Shown here piece after piece: positions 23,097 through 36,295 of a stretch of DNA of 64,000 bases; position 1 is the first letter of the stretch, and each line of letters opens with the position of its first letter. Source of the stretch: Quercus robur. Its lineage: Eukaryota > Streptophyta > Magnoliopsida > Fagales > Fagaceae. The position numbers were made by a program, and so were the translations under genes. The stretch spans positions 24,143,957-24,207,956 of the forward strand of contig NC_065538.1 in assembly GCF_932294415.1 (NCBI RefSeq). Reading direction: 5' to 3'. The notes beneath the pieces were generated by a model. That model was not told the origin of the DNA. It made no database searches and worked only from the letters and a program-made list of their open reading frames with translations.

Positions 23097-24605
23097 TTAT
23101 GCATAGTATTGCTTCAGCCATTTCCCGTTTATGGGCTCTGTCAGGACTGTTCCATCTTCTTTGGCAAGGTAATAATACCCACTTTCATGAGCTGCATTGA
23201 TGATGTAGGGTCTTTCCCATTTTGGGGTGAACTTGGAAGGCCCTGGCAGGTTCCTCCTCACGTGCTCCGCCATCCTTAGCACTAATTGCCCTTTAGTGAA
23301 CACTCTTGGGCGTACTGCTTGTGCATATGCTCTGGTCATTCTTTGCTGGTATCTCTGGCTCCTTTTCTTGGCTAGCTCTCTTTCTTCTTCTACTCCTTCC
23401 AGATCTACTAGCCTCTTTTCATTGCTTGCGTCCTCACTTTCTCCCTGACTTTCCTCCAGAACTACCCTTGGTGTAGGAATGACTAACTCCACAGGGCTGA
23501 TGGCTTCTGTTCCATAAACCAGGGAGAATGGGGAGAATCCTGTGGCTGTCTTTACAGAGCTTCCACATGCCCAAAGCACATCTGCCAGATGGTCACTCCA
23601 TTTTCCTCCATACTCATGCTTCATTTTCTTAAGGATTGTCAATATTACCCTATTAGTAGCTTCAGCTTGGCCGTTTTCTTGTGGGTAGTATGGGGTAGAT
23701 CTTCCATGCTTGATGTGGTATGCTTCAGTTAATCCCTTCATATCTTTGTTTATGAATGGGGTTCCATTGTCGCTGATCAATCTTCTGGGGATCCCGAACC
23801 TTGTAATGATGTGGTCTCGAATGAAATTTGCTACAGCTGCCCCAGTAGCTTTTTTCAAAGGGATGGCCTCTACCCATTTTGTAAAGTACTCCGTGGCTGC
23901 CAGGATCCATATATAACCATTGGATGGAGGATTTATGGGCCCTATGAGATCAAGCCCCCAAGTATGAAAAGGCCATGGCGTCGTCATATTCTGTAGGACA
24001 TTTGGGTGAGTGTAAATTGCATCTCCTAGGACTTGGCAAGCGTGACATGCTTTGACCAACTCCTCAGAGTCTCTTTTCATCGTTGGCCAGTAATATCCCA
24101 ACAACAGTAACTGCTTGTACAGCCTTCTCTTCCCTGGGTGACTTCCGCAATCTCCAGAGTGCACCTCTCTAACTACTTCTCTAGCTTCCTTTGGTCCCAG
24201 GCACCTGAGGGGATCCCCATGGTATCCTTTTTTGAATAAAATGTCGTTCTGCAAGAAATACCTGCACGCTAGTTTTTTGAGCTTGTGGGCCAGTTCCCTG
24301 TCGGTTGGCAGGATCCCCCGAGCCAGGTATCCTATGAAAGGAACCCGCCAATCTTCTGCAATAAACACCGCGTAGCTTTCTTCTTTATCGATTGCCAAAT
24401 GACATTCCTGGCATTTCCCCTGTATGATTGCTGCTTCCTTGTCCATATCTGGCCAGTAATACCCCATGCGTTGCATCCTTCTGTATAGGCTGACTTTTTC
24501 TGCAACTCCACATGCTTGGGCGTGTAATTCTTCTAGTTTCGACTTTCCTTCCTTCTTGGTGATACATCTGGACAGTATTCCTCCTGGCAGTCTTTTATAC
24601 AATTC
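23097..24605 (-). pseudogene. Tat gypsy integrase segment
   Basis: In frame with the upstream segments but separated from them by the TGA at 24606. A zinc-binding HHCC module (HSGDCGSHPG ... CHACQ) is preceded by a second similar but shorter one (YYWPDMDKEA ... CQECH). The catalytic core shows WGLDLIGPI, ISDNGTPF and QENGQAEATNR, so the Asp, Asp and Glu are present. The C-terminal part (LVLRMAEHVRRN, GKFTPKWE-like) is the usual DNA-binding end. The enzyme would insert the element's cDNA into chromosomes. Confidence 0.9.
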
Positions 24606-26828
24606 TCATTCTATCTGAGTGTAATCCATTAGTTCTTTGATGTTCCCTCTAGGGCTCGCCTCTTTCATCCTTTCTTTGACTTCGTCCCTCCAGTCCCACT
24701 GTTTGGATTCCCCGGGATACATCCCTTGGAGGATCCTTACAATAGAATGTTCCTGCCTTCCTATTTTTATCAGTGTATCCCTCCCATTAAATGGTATTTG
24801 GGATCCCAGGGTGGCGAGAGCATCTGCAAACCTGTTTTCACTTCTTTGAGTGTATTCTATGCTGAAGGTTTGAAATTCCATCTCCAGCCTTTGTGCCCAA
24901 GTCCTGTAGGCTGCTAAGCTTTGTTCCCGTAATGCAAAGTCACCTTTCACTTGGGAGACTACAAAATTAGAATCTCCCAGCACTCTCATATGTTTTACTC
25001 CTATGCTGAGTGCTATAGTCAACCCAGTTAAGTATGCCTCATACTCAGCTGCATTATTGGAGCATGAGAAACCAAGCTTGAAAGACAGGGGCATGATATC
25101 CCCATTTTCACAGCTTAGTACAATTCCTACCCCATTTGAAGTTACTGTAGCTGACCCGTCAAACCTCATGGTCCATTTCTTCCCTGGGATCTCCATCACT
25201 GCTACCTCACCAGGGATTTCTTCACTCAGCGGGCCTTCTTCCTTCCCTAGGAATTGAGCTAGCAAATCTGCTATGGCCTGGCTCTTGACAGCCTTGGGAG
25301 TTCTCATACCTATATCATATTGTGAGAGCAACACTAGCCATTGTGCTATCCTTCCTGTGAGAAGGGGCTGGTGCAGGAGTGCTTTTATGGGGTGGGACTT
25401 GGTTACCAAGAGGATTTGGTGAGCTAAAAAGTACCTCTTCAACCTTTGGGATGCATAAACGATCACTAGGCAGGCTTTCTCTATTCTGGGGTACCTGGTC
25501 TCGGTATCCTTAAGTGTTCTGCTTACATAATATATGGGCTGTTCATTTCCTTGGTCATCTTCTTGTGCCAGCAAAGCTCCTATTGCCTGAGAGTTTGATG
25601 CTAAGTATAGCAACAGAGGTCGCCCACGTACTGGTGCCTGGAGGATGGGCAGATGATTCATAATGCCCTGAATTCTTTGAAAAGCTTCCTGCTGCTCTGT
25701 TCCCCAGGTAAATTCATTTCCCTTTTTCAATAGTTTGGATAGGCCTGCTGTAGCTGAGGCTAAACCAGGCACAAACCTCCTGATATAGGAGACCCTTCCC
25801 AGGAAGCTTTTGAGTTCCCTAACAGTAGTTGGTCTTCTCATCGTGGCAATAGCTGTGGCCTTGGCTGGGTCCACGCTTATGCCTTTGTAATGTACCAGGA
25901 ACCCAAGGAACTTTCCAGCAGACACTCCAAAGGCGCACTTCATGGGGTTCATACGTAACTTGTATTTCCTGCATCTTTCAAAGACTTGCTCAAGTACTTG
26001 GAAGTGTCCTGTTCTGGTTTTTGACTTGACCACAATATCGTCTACATAATCTTCCATCTCCTCATGCATCATGTCATGGAAAATGACTGTCATGGTCCGT
26101 TGATACGTAGCCCCTGCATTTTTGAGGCCAAAGGGCATTACAGTGTAGTAAAAGTTCCCAATCGGAGTTCTGAATGCCGTCTTCTCTGCATCTTTGGCTG
26201 CCATACGGATTTGGTTGTATCCACTGTACCCATCCATAAACGAGAACGTTGAGTTTCCTACAGCTGAATCTACAAGGAGGTCGATATTGGGTAAGGGGAA
26301 CTCATCTTTAGGACATGCCTTGTTCAAGTTGCGAAAGTCTACACAGCAACGGATTTGACCATTTTTCTTCTTCACAGGTACAATGTTGGAAAGCCATTTT
26401 GGGTGTTGGATGGGTTTGATAAAACCAGCTGTTAGTAATTTCTTGACCTCTTGGACTATTTGAGCTTCTACCTCAGTGTGGAAGACCCTAGCTGGTTGGA
26501 CTACTGGCCTCATCCCTGGGTCCACATTAAGAGAATGGACTACCAACTCCGGGTCTAGACCAGGCATCTCATCATAGGTCCATGCAAACACATCTCTGTA
26601 TTTTTGAAGCAAGGTTACCAGTTGTTCTCTTTCTTGAGCCACCAATTGACTGCTAATGAAAACAGGTTTTCGGGATCCTGGTTCTGTTCCCAAGTCTACT
26701 TCCTTTAGTTCTTCCTCAGGCTGAATCTGGGCCTCCTTAACTGGTTCTTCTGGGATTTCTTCTTGGGCCATCATGCAGCTTGGTGGTCCGGGACCTTCCT
26801 GCACAATGCATTCGGGTCCCGCGCACCT
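24606..26828 (-). pseudogene. Tat gypsy reverse transcriptase and double RNase H segment
   Basis: Reverse transcriptase motifs are in order (KKNGQIRCCVDFRNLN, FMDGYSGYNQI, MPFGLKNAGATYQR, YVDDIVVKS), followed by the gypsy RNase H and then a second RNase H (MRFDGSAT..., NNAAEYEAYLTGL, DSNFVVSQV, FADALATLG). The second RNase H keeps its acidic residues, while the first looks worn around LYLASNSQAIGALL. The frame is bounded by TGA codons at 26829 and 24606 and is itself open for about 740 codons. Confidence 0.92.
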
Positions 26829-28130
26829 TCACAAACGATAAATTAGCCTTCCCCCAGGTTCCCGCACCACCACACATTCTCGGGATCCTGAAGAGCTGGG
26901 CTCCCTCTTTTGTCTTTTTCTTTCTAGAAGGTTTCTCAAGTCACGGGTGTCCCTTCCTCCTTCTTCTTCTTCTAGGATAGGTGCCCCCGGGGTCCCTGGG
27001 GTGGGGTTCTCATCATCTGGCTCCAACTCATCATAAAACATTGTTTCTGCAAAGTTTACTTCTCCCTGGCTGAAAGGATTATGGTTGGCAGGGATCCTTA
27101 TGGGCCTTCCATTCAGCCTCCCTTTAATGCATTGATGGAACGTGGATGGAATAAGGCGATGTTTATGAAGCCACGGGCGTCCCAGCAACACGTGATAAGA
27201 AACTTCTGCATTAATCACATGAAACCTTGTCAAAGCTACTATTGGCCCTACCCTTAAGGCTAGCTGCACGTATCCTTCTGTTGATTCCACCGATCCTCCA
27301 AATCCTGTTATTTCCATGGGGGCCCCCAGGATCCTTCTGTCAACTAAGCCAACAGCTTCCAGGGTACTTAAGGCTATGAGGTTGAGTGATGCCCCCGTAT
27401 CCACCAGTGCTCTTCTGACTTGAACACCGTTTATGGTGGCCATGAGATAAAGGGGTCTACGGTGGTCTGGGTGCTCAATCTCCATGTCTTCATCAGTGAA
27501 GGTTATTGCATTGGTTGTTTCCAGGAAAGCTCGACTAGCATGCGACTCAGCTGTAAAGCATTCCATCCCTGAATCTGCTGCTATGCTCATGAGAGACTCT
27601 ATGGCCACCCTTCTTGCTTCTGGTCCGAATCCTAATTGATTGAATAGTGACCTGAACTTAGGATTCTTCTGGAGGGTTCTGACTGTGCTTGGGTGGAAGG
27701 ATCCTTCAGATTCTCCTGCTTCTGCTGGGTTCCCGTGTATTACTACTGCTACCACCCCTTTTCCTTTGTGGTTAGGCAAGGGGTTCCTCTGTACTTCTGG
27801 CTCCTTCTGAGTGAGTTCCAAGGTTCCTTCTCTCAACTTTTTGTGGAAGAGTCTGCGAAGGGTCCAGCAGTCCTTAGTGGAGTGCTTCACATAATTATGG
27901 ATTCTGCAAAATAAAGGATTCTTCCTTTCTTCTTCGGTTGGTGGCCTGGACACAGTGAATGGCCTGACAACCCCATCTCCAATCCATTTGTCTAGGACAT
28001 GGCTTAACTCCTCAGTTGTGCATGGGATCACCGGTGGTTTCTCAAACACCTTCCCATCTGGTCTCTTCCTTTTCTCTCCTGCTGATGCTGTCATAGCTTG
28101 GGACGCGGGCAGCCTTTTTGTTCTCATGGT
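26829..28130 (-). pseudogene. Tat gypsy gag C-terminus and protease segment
   Basis: It begins after the TAA at 28131. A Cys/His stretch (CRIHNYVKHSTKDCW) looks like the nucleic-acid-binding motif of this lineage's gag. An aspartic protease follows with the active-site sequence LVDTGASLNLI and the flap-side ILGAPMEITGF...; LLGRPWLH is the typical later motif. It ends at TGA 26829-26831. Confidence 0.88.
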
Positions 28131-29054
28131 TTACGCCGTCCTTCTGGTTCTCTGTAGCAGGTCAGTAAACTGTGTGATAGATAAATTTTCAAGGTTGAGC
28201 CTGTAATCAAAAAGCATGTTGGCTATATAGGTTTCCACGAGCTCCTTTTCTTCATGGTCTCCATAGCAGTCTAGGGACACATCTTCGAATCTTTTAATGA
28301 ATTGAACAGGATCTTCTCCAGGTCTCTGCCTCACCATTTGCAGGTTCTGGAAAGTGATTTTGTCTTCACCAGGGTAATATTTGGCGCAGAATTTTTCCAT
28401 CATCTCATCCCAGGTCTTGATGGACCCGGGTCTCAGCGTGGTGTACCAAGTGTATGCCCTATCCACTAAGGATTTGGCAAATTCCCTTAGACATAATTCT
28501 TTGTCTCCTGCATAGGGGCCCATAGTGTGGACAAACCTGCTCACATGTTCCACGGCACTTCCATTCCTCCCATCGAAAGGATGGAACTTTGGGGGTTCGT
28601 ATCCCTTAGGATATGGTTTGCCAAGAAGTTCTGGAGGGAACAGGGGATCCTGAGAGAATTGCTTGGGGATCCCTGAGAGTTTTTCCCTTTCTTGTTCCAA
28701 GAGGGCATTGACGTCTGCCAGTGTCAAGTACTGAGGGTTGGCTCTTCCTCCCACTGCTGACCCTCCTTCTGACTGTGTCCCATCTTGGTGGCCAGTAGGG
28801 GGAATATTGTCTCTGATTTCCTGTGTCCTGCCTTCTTTGAGAAGATGAACTTCTTGCTCTAGATCCTTTAACATTGTTGTCATCCTGGCCATTAGGTCTG
28901 GTTCCTGTCTTGCGTGTCTTTGTTCTGACACAACCTCCTGTTCTACCAAGGGTATCCCACCTCCTTGCCTGGAGACTTCCTTGTTTTCTCCTACAGGCTC
29001 AGAGGCCGTAGGTGGCACATTAGTTCCTTTGCTGTTTCTTTGTCTTGGAGGCAT
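28131..29054 (-). pseudogene. Tat gypsy gag (capsid) segment
   Basis: The start is taken at the ATG at 29054 (MPPRQRN), 62 bases inside the 5' LTR. The retrotransposon gag domain is clear: PPKFHPFDGRNGSAVEHV, AYTWYTTL, WDEMMEKFCAKYY, RQRPGEDPVQFIKRFED. The frame stops at TAA 28131-28133. The gag-pol reading frame as a whole (29054 to 23097, 1986 codons) has this stop and the two TGA codons but no frameshift. Confidence 0.9.
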
Positions 29055-29096
29055 TCTCTGTGAAGGGGTTGTTTCTTCCTTCTTCTTTGCCCAGTC

Positions 29097-29115
29097 CCCA
29101 GCGGAGTCGCCAAAA
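29097..29115 (-). other. Primer-binding site of gypsy element
   Basis: The minus strand reads TTTTGGCGACTCCGCTGGG next to the LTR, the primer-site type I associate with Tat elements (probably tRNA-Arg). The tRNA assignment is from memory. Confidence 0.6.
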
Positions 29116-30369
29116 TGTGAGAGTGCCTTTTTCGGGATACTCAGGCCCAAGGATCCCGGGCCTGAATGAAAAGGAAGGATTTGGTGGACCGGGCCTTGAC
29201 TCACCGCAGCTAACAAGCTGTTTAAGAATCAAGTGAATGCAGAGAATACTTCTGACAATATACAGAAAAAATGACAAACAAGGATATCGAAGAGTGCCAA
29301 AAATTAACAACGTAAGTTCAGAAGGAAAGAAAAACAACAGGATTAGCAAGACGATAAAAAAAAAAAAAGTGTTGTAGGGATCCTGGGAATTATGAAACAG
29401 TATTTCATTAATACATTATCTGTTTGATTACAGAAAGCTCACTAGGACGTGATACAAGGTCCACTGAAGCTCAAAAATTGCAGTCTTGAATGGCTATTTC
29501 AGCCTTCAAAACTTGCAAAGTTTGATTCTCGTTGAATCCGAGTATGTGCAATAGTGGCCTTTACAGGATATCGGGAAGCAGTATTTGTTTTTCCCTTAGT
29601 ATTTTCTTTCTGCACAGATTTTTCTGATAGTTTTTCCTAGAGAATTTCTTCTTTCTTGCGTTTCTTTCTTTTTTTCTCGCTGCCTTCTTCACAACTCATC
29701 CCCTCCTTTTATAATGGAGTTTTCTTGGCGTCCTGGGGAACCGTTGGTTCCCCTGTTTTGTTCTTTTGCAAACAGAGCATGTTCTGTCCCCATCGTCTCA
29801 GTAAGTCCCTTTTCCGTTTTCTCTCATTCTTTCCTTCTCTTGGTTCTGATTCCTTCGAAAGCTTCTGGTTGGCCATCCTCTTTGGGACGTGCTGAGGTAT
29901 GCCCTTCTCGACATCCCCACTTCTGGCGCCTTCTACTTTTCCGTTTCTTTCCTATTTGGGCGGAATCCTGTTCTGCCTTTTTAAAATCGTTTTGTTATCA
30001 TTCTTCTTCCCTGTCTTGGTTCCCCGAGGCCTCTTCTGTCTGTGCCATGAAGGGTCGCTTGCGTTCTTTTGTTTTCTTGTTTTCTTTTTTCTGTCTTCTT
30101 TCTATCGATCTGTCCCGGTCTTCTTTTTTATTTGTGCTTGAAGGGATCTGCGCTTATTGAGGATCCTTGCTTCTCTATACTTTGCCGTGGTCTCTTTTTT
30201 GGATGCTTCTTTCTTTTCTGGGCTTCAGGATCCTCTGGGCCTTCCTTTTATTCCCCCATGGGTCATCCGTATCTATTGCTTTGGGCTTAGCCTGAATTTT
30301 TCCTTTTGGGCTTGACTTGTTCTTCCATTTTGGGCTTATTTTATTATGACCTTTTTTTAGACCTCAACA
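29116..30369 (-). repeat. 5' LTR of gypsy element
   Basis: 1254 bp, TG...CA, matching the split 3' LTR with about 2 percent differences by eye. It is followed by the CATAT duplication at 30370-30374. Confidence 0.95.
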
Positions 30370-30374
30370 CATAT

Positions 30375-32089
30375 CAAGTGAGCCAATTGCATACCAGGGA
30401 CTGTTTCAATTTGGACAGGGAAAAAAAAAAATTTCTGGTTGATACTGGTATAACGTTTCAGAATTACAACTGTGTGTATATATTTATGTAAGTATAAATT
30501 TATAAATAACATGTTTTTTTTTTTTTAAATCAAATTTTAAATTTTGTTTACTTTTTTTTTTTTTTTTTTTTTATTGTACCGGCCTAAACACCCAAAAGAG
30601 CCCTGGTATAAGCCAGTACAATCTGATTTTTTATTTTTTTTTAGTACATTTTAGAAAAGTACCGGTACTTGTTTAATGGCTGATATAATATCTTTCTCCA
30701 ATACGGTATTGACTTCCTTGTAACATATACAGCAAAGTAATAATTCGAAACTTAAAATACAAAAATACACATACATGATGCTTCCCTTCAAGCTGAAGCT
30801 CAAGTTGAAGAATCATTATAGGACAGCTTCGACTTGTCGCAAAGAAACATGAAATGACTAGGGAAGAGACCTTTGGTCATTATATTTGTAATTGGAAGTG
30901 AGATACGTAACTCCAGTATTGTCACACAAAAGGGTAGGAGGTTGGATAGTCATACTTCTTTCTGGCTTTCAAACCCAACCTGTGCTGGATGCCACAGAAG
31001 AAAGTCAAAGTTCTTGGTACTCATTTTCGAAGTCTGTACGAAGAATATATCATCATGTTGGAATGCTGAGTCAAATCCTCTATTAATATCAAATTACTTT
31101 TAGAAGAGAATCTCATATAGTAAATTACCAGTTTTGCCTTTAGTGTATGGTAGGTAATTGGGGATGGAGTTCTATATTATCCAAACCTTGCAAACGGTTT
31201 GGGTTGATTGAGTTCAGTTCAAATGAGGTTTGCGTCAGAAATTTATTGGACTAAAACGAGTTGTCATTCTTATAAACCTTATTTGTACTTTGACGGATCG
31301 AGTCAACCCGAAATGACACTTATTATTTCAAATTCAAAATAAAAACTTTAAATTCTGTTTGATAAGAAATTTTTAATAATGTTGTTTGTACTTTTTGAAA
31401 ATATGTGTAGGTGAAAAAGTGTATAAAAATATGTATAATATTGTTTAAACACTGAAAACTGTTATTTAAACAACGGTAACAAACAGATCCTTAATATTTC
31501 TAACGTCTTTTTTCTTATTCCTTTAATACAAATAAACGAAAAAATCACTTAAATGTGAAAGTTGAATTACAGAGAAAATCCTAAATTTTATGATATGAGT
31601 AATTCTAGTACTCTACTAGCTAGTCTAATAATTATCATCACTAATGAAGAAAACATGTATACATGTTATACATGAAACATAAAATAAGGTCAAAATCACC
31701 TTTATATAAGCTAAGTATGTTTTGAATTAGCCTTTTGCTAAAAGTTGGCAAGATAATAGTTGTACTAAAAAAATAGAGCTAGGCTCCATCGCATGAGTAT
31801 GTAAGAGAGATTTTATGAGAAAAACCTACTAGTTTGTATCCATATATATGGTGTGATCAAAGATTTAAACCACAAAACCAATCGACCCCGTGCGGTATTG
31901 TGGTATTTAAACTTTCTAGGTAATCCTTGGAGTCATTGATACGGTTTTAATGAAAGGTATTTAAAAGATAAGAGTTGAAGTGCATTGGAGCTAATTATGA
32001 AGTCATGTGGTTATCTATAGGGTGTAGAGTTTAGAGTCATAGGTATGTTTCAAGTGGTTAGATTTCTATTATGTTAGATTTCTATTCTA
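30375..32089. other. Spacer with transposon remnants
   Basis: Poly-T tracts lie at 30510-30572. A sequence at about 31357-31492, starting TCTGTTTGATAAG and ending AACAAACAGATCC, looks like a small worn hAT-type MITE. A fragment with ACCGG motifs lies at 30578-30680. No gene seen. Confidence 0.45.
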
Positions 32090-32092
32090 TTA

Positions 32093-33242
32093 GAGCATCC
32101 ACATTAGTGGAGTTATAATTTTAGTTATTTGGCTCTAACAAAAGTTGCTTTATTTATTTCACCTTCTTACTTTACAAAATACCCAACATCAATGGTTTTA
32201 TTTTAGCTTTCAATATAATAAAATAATATATCTACTACAATAAAATAATACATATCCATTACAATAAATAACAATTACAACAACTGCCACTGCTACTGCC
32301 ACAATCATAGAATAGCAAATTATAAATTTTGATTTAAATGATCAATTAATCAAAATTATAATAATTTTGTAAAAATATTCCAAAGAACATACATACATAC
32401 CAATTTATATCCACTGCTAACAAAATTCATGTTCACCATGTTCTAGTAGGATTTAAAATCTCCATACACACACCAATCAGACACTTCACAACACTCAAAC
32501 CAAAGCATCACAAAACAGCTTAACAATTAATTATAATTTTGATTTAAATGATCATTTAATAAAAAATACATGCAAAAAATCTCACCCAATGCAAAGATCA
32601 CTCACACATTGATAATCACACTACACTGCCAAAAAGCATGATTTTACCAATCTTATCATTCTCCAATCACAAATGAAACTTCAATAAAGACCCAAATTTA
32701 AACACATACACATCAGTAAACAAAGCAAATTGAGACCCATATACAAACACACACACACACCCAAATATAAAATCAATAGATTGGTGAAGGATGATGAATG
32801 AACAGAGCTAGGCTTCAAAGATGGGTGAGGAGGATGATGAATCAAGTCGACAATAGTGCGTGGGTCGGCGATAATGCGTGAGCTTCCGTGGCGGCGGTGA
32901 GGAGGATGATGAATCGGTGAGGATGATGGATGAATCAGTAAGAGTTTGAGGAGGATGAGAGAGAGGTGAGAGTCTGAGAGCTTATTTGAGAAAGAGAAAA
33001 TGAGTGTGAAACGGCTGAGTAAAAAAAATAGAAAAAAAAATATAATATTCTAATGAGAGTGGGAATAAAAAAATAATATTTGAGTTTAGCTTTGAGCTAC
33101 AGTGCACAGCCATTTATGGCTCTGTACTGTAGCAAGAAGCTAAAATTTTTTAACTATGGCACCACCATTGTAGCATGTTTTTTAATATTGGTGGTGCTAA
33201 AAATAGCAATATGGTTTTTTAGCACCACCATTACTAATGCTC
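32093..33242. mobile_element. Tourist/PIF-Harbinger-like non-autonomous element
   Basis: The ends GAGCATCCACATTAGTGG and (reverse complement of the right end) GAGCATTAGTAATGGTGG are inverted repeats. TTA flanks both sides (32090-32092 and 33243-33245), the usual Harbinger duplication. The 1150-bp interior is non-coding. Confidence 0.75.
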
Positions 33243-33293
33243 TTAGTGAATTCCTTCTAGGTTTTTGGGATTCTTAGAGCAATTGAATCAGTT

Positions 33294-34090
33294 ATTGATA
33301 AATAGAAAAAGTGTTCATTTTTACACATTTTTACTAAAAAACTACCCACATTAGTGAGTCTATAACACTGTGCATTTGCAAAATTGCTACAGTAACCGTG
33401 TAAATATACATGGTTATTGTAGCTTTGTATCCAATTAATTTATTATTTTTTCTCTCACATGTGCTCCCTCAATGCTCTCTTTACCGTGAAGAAGAAGAAG
33501 AAGAAGAAGAATAGATCCAATGTTCATCGTGAAATCCAACATCAACCTCCACCAACCCATCACCACCCAACTATCACTGGTCCACCACTACAACTCATTT
33601 CAACATCTGATAATCTAAACACAAAATAAAAAAAATCAAACCCAAAATAACTCAAAATCAACCCATACCTCACTGGAAAACCCATCCCAAACCCAACACC
33701 CATACAAGAGAGAGAGAGAGAGAAAGAGAAAGGCAGATGTTGTCGGAGCTGCTGATGTTGCCATTGTCTCTAGAGCTGTTGCCAATGTTGCCGAAGCCAC
33801 TGATGCCGTTGGAGCTGATGTCCCCAAAGTTGTGTGTGTGTTGGGGGAGGGGGTTGGGATGAGAGAGGGGCTGAGATTTGAGAAAGTGAGAGTCATGTGT
33901 ATTGAGATGAGGGAGATATTAATGAAGAGATATATAATAATAATAATAATTTAAATAAAATAAATAATGTATAATAAATAATCTGATATGGGTGTTTTGT
34001 AAAAGTAGTTGTGTAAAATAGAAAAAATAAGTTTTTTTTTTATATAAAATAGACAGAAATTTTTACACCTACTGATGCGATTACTCATAA
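33294..34090. mobile_element. Possible second MITE, degenerate
   Basis: Related inverted sequences rich in TTTTTACAC and ACCCACATTAG-like words occur at both sides, and a GAA microsatellite (33487-33510) and low-complexity sequence lie inside. The boundaries are approximate and no target duplication was found. Confidence 0.35.
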
Positions 34091-35824
34091 AGATTTTTCC
34101 TATGAATAGGTTTATAGGCTTTCCACGTCATAAACATCTTGTTGTATTCTTTATCACTGTTTATTGCTTTAATATTGTGATTTCCATGCATGTAGTCATT
34201 AACTGGTATTAATTTTGTTTACCTAATAAGATAATTTTTTAAGTTAATTAATTCCATAATAAAATCAACTAGGGGTCTAAATATTCCTATCTCAAATACA
34301 AACGGGGTCTTAACCTCATGTTCATCAGATGAAAAAAAAAGAATATATATATTTTGGGATGCGAATATTTAGAGGGAAAATTTGGTAAAGTTGTGGTGGA
34401 AACATGTGGTTCCTAGGTGTGGTGTGTTTTTCAGTTTTTCTACTTAGTGAGTATATTGATGAGAATATTTAGCAATAATATTTGGTAAAGTTGTGGCTGA
34501 ACTGGTGGTAACATGTGGTACCCAGTTGCGGTGGTTCCATTTAGGAGCATGATCGAGGTGGTTCCGTAGTAAGTGTGACAGCCATTATAGAATGGTTCCC
34601 ACATATATAGTGTTGAACAAGAACACTGAGTTGACAAGTTGCGGTCAGAACATGCGTACAACCCCATGCTTTTGGCTCATGTTAGGGTTTTCCTTAATGT
34701 GGGATCCAGAGATTATAAGCACTAGTATAATATGATTAATGTAGATGAATAGTATGATTTGGGTCGACTTAACCCTTCTGTAGATGAATCTTCTTTGTCT
34801 ATTTGGTTAGTTTTCTCACATATAATTTCCACACCATGCAAGCAAAGTAGCAAACATTTCGATGTCCTTTCTTGATCAAATGAAATATGCTGCAGAGTAG
34901 TGTCTCATGTTAAAGGACCTAACTTGGATAAAACCTTGGTCACGAAGCACAAACAATGGCCAGACCTAACTTTCAGTCACTAAATGGATGTGTGAACATG
35001 ATCAGTGAGGCTGAAACTTGAGCCTATGGACAAGAGCTGGGACTGAACTATCATACTTAAGTTGCAAAACCAAAGCCATTCCCTAAAAGTTAGTTCTAAT
35101 CTTGACCATTGCCTATATTGGTGGCAAACATATCTAGACAAGCAAAAGGTTGTGCTTGGTGGTAAAGCAGCAAAAAATGGACAGACTAGCGGTTAACACG
35201 TTTGGAAATAAAAGAGAATTAAATAAGGGAGGCAAGGGTGGTGGGGTACAGATCCCTCATCTTTTCTTGGATTATGATAAAGAGTTCTAAACCAAAAGAA
35301 AAAAATTAAGGTTTAATCTATATATTTGATTTTATTTTTCTTTTAAATACTTGATTATCGGTGAGAATCAAAGTTTAGAACTTACAAGTCCCACTTTTTT
35401 CTTCTTTTCTTTTGTCACTCAAAGTCAAGGTTGGAAAACTATGTATTTTGATTTTTTATATAGCAATATTCTTACGCGTTTCTGAAAGTCCTTGAACATA
35501 CAAGGGGGAATATGATCAATTTGATTCACATGGGATTCCCCACATGAAGAATTAAGTGCTTTGCGTCCTGCCGGCAAGACCAATTCATAGTTTCATACTT
35601 TGACTCATGAGCTAGATCATATATGAAACAAAAGTAAATGATGATATCATAAAATGAAATAAGTTATTTTTAACCTTCATAATCATATCAATAAATGCAC
35701 GCGATCATTCATGTTTTAAAACATATAATGTTCATATTTTAGCAAAAAGATAACATAGACTCATTTGTAATCATACTACTATATTCATGTATGCAAATAT
35801 GAATGACAATTGTCAATTAATATT
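34091..35824. other. Spacer upstream of the IAA19-like gene
   Basis: No gene recognised. An imperfect direct duplication with TTTGGTAAAGTTGTGG occurs at 34361-34424 and 34461-34535. Confidence 0.5.
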
Positions 35825-35955
35825 ACATGGTAAGTTTCAATTAGTTTAATTAGTAAAATCTTTAATAGTTGAATAAAAGATTTGAGTTCAATTTCTGCTC
35901 ATACCAAATCCCGTTTAATATTTTAGTTTGATAATAAAGAGCAAAAATCATAAAA
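35825..35955 (+). mobile_element. tRNA-derived SINE-like copy
   Basis: It starts GTTTCAATTAGTTTAATTAG, resembling a pol III A box. A GAGTTCAATTTC resembling a B box lies about 50 bases on, and TTTAGTTTGATAATAAAGAG follows near the end. The same order and words occur at 51566-51812, which supports a dispersed family. Confidence 0.6.
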
Positions 35956-36295
35956 ACGAACACTATAGATTGAAATTTTATAAAAAATAAAAATAAAAAT
36001 TGATATTACTTGGAATTTTTTTTTTTTCCTAAAACATATATACTTCCGTTCATCATGGTTGTCTAGCTACTCCCTCTTTTATAATTTATTGCAATTTGCA
36101 AGGACCCCTTCAATCAGGCAAATCACATGGCTTGTTCCCAATCACCAAATCAGACGGCCAAGATTAAATCCCTCCAAATCAATAAACAACAACAGCCCTA
36201 CGATCTGTCCCATACTTAACTTATGGTGCCTGCCTTTATTGGTGTTTGAAGGAGGCACATAGTCCCCACATTTGCCTCTCATGTGACCGACCACT

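Larger units (their letters stand above)
15442..30369 (-). mobile_element. Ty3/gypsy retrotransposon, Tat lineage, with antisense gene
   Basis: It has full LTRs (left 2368 bp because of a nested insertion, right 1254 bp) and CATAT duplications on both sides. Minus-strand gag, protease, reverse transcriptase, two RNase H domains and integrase follow in that order. The double RNase H, the primer-site sequence and a plus-strand ORF with a plant mobile domain between pol and the 3' LTR all fit what is known of Tat-lineage elements. Without the nested insert the length is about 13.8 kb. The LTRs differ at about 25 of 1253 positions by eye. Confidence 0.95.

Noticed and set aside
33636..33896. 86-codon minus-strand frame rich in Ser, Thr, Ala and Pro.
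   Set aside because: Low-complexity translation of a degenerate MITE-like region.
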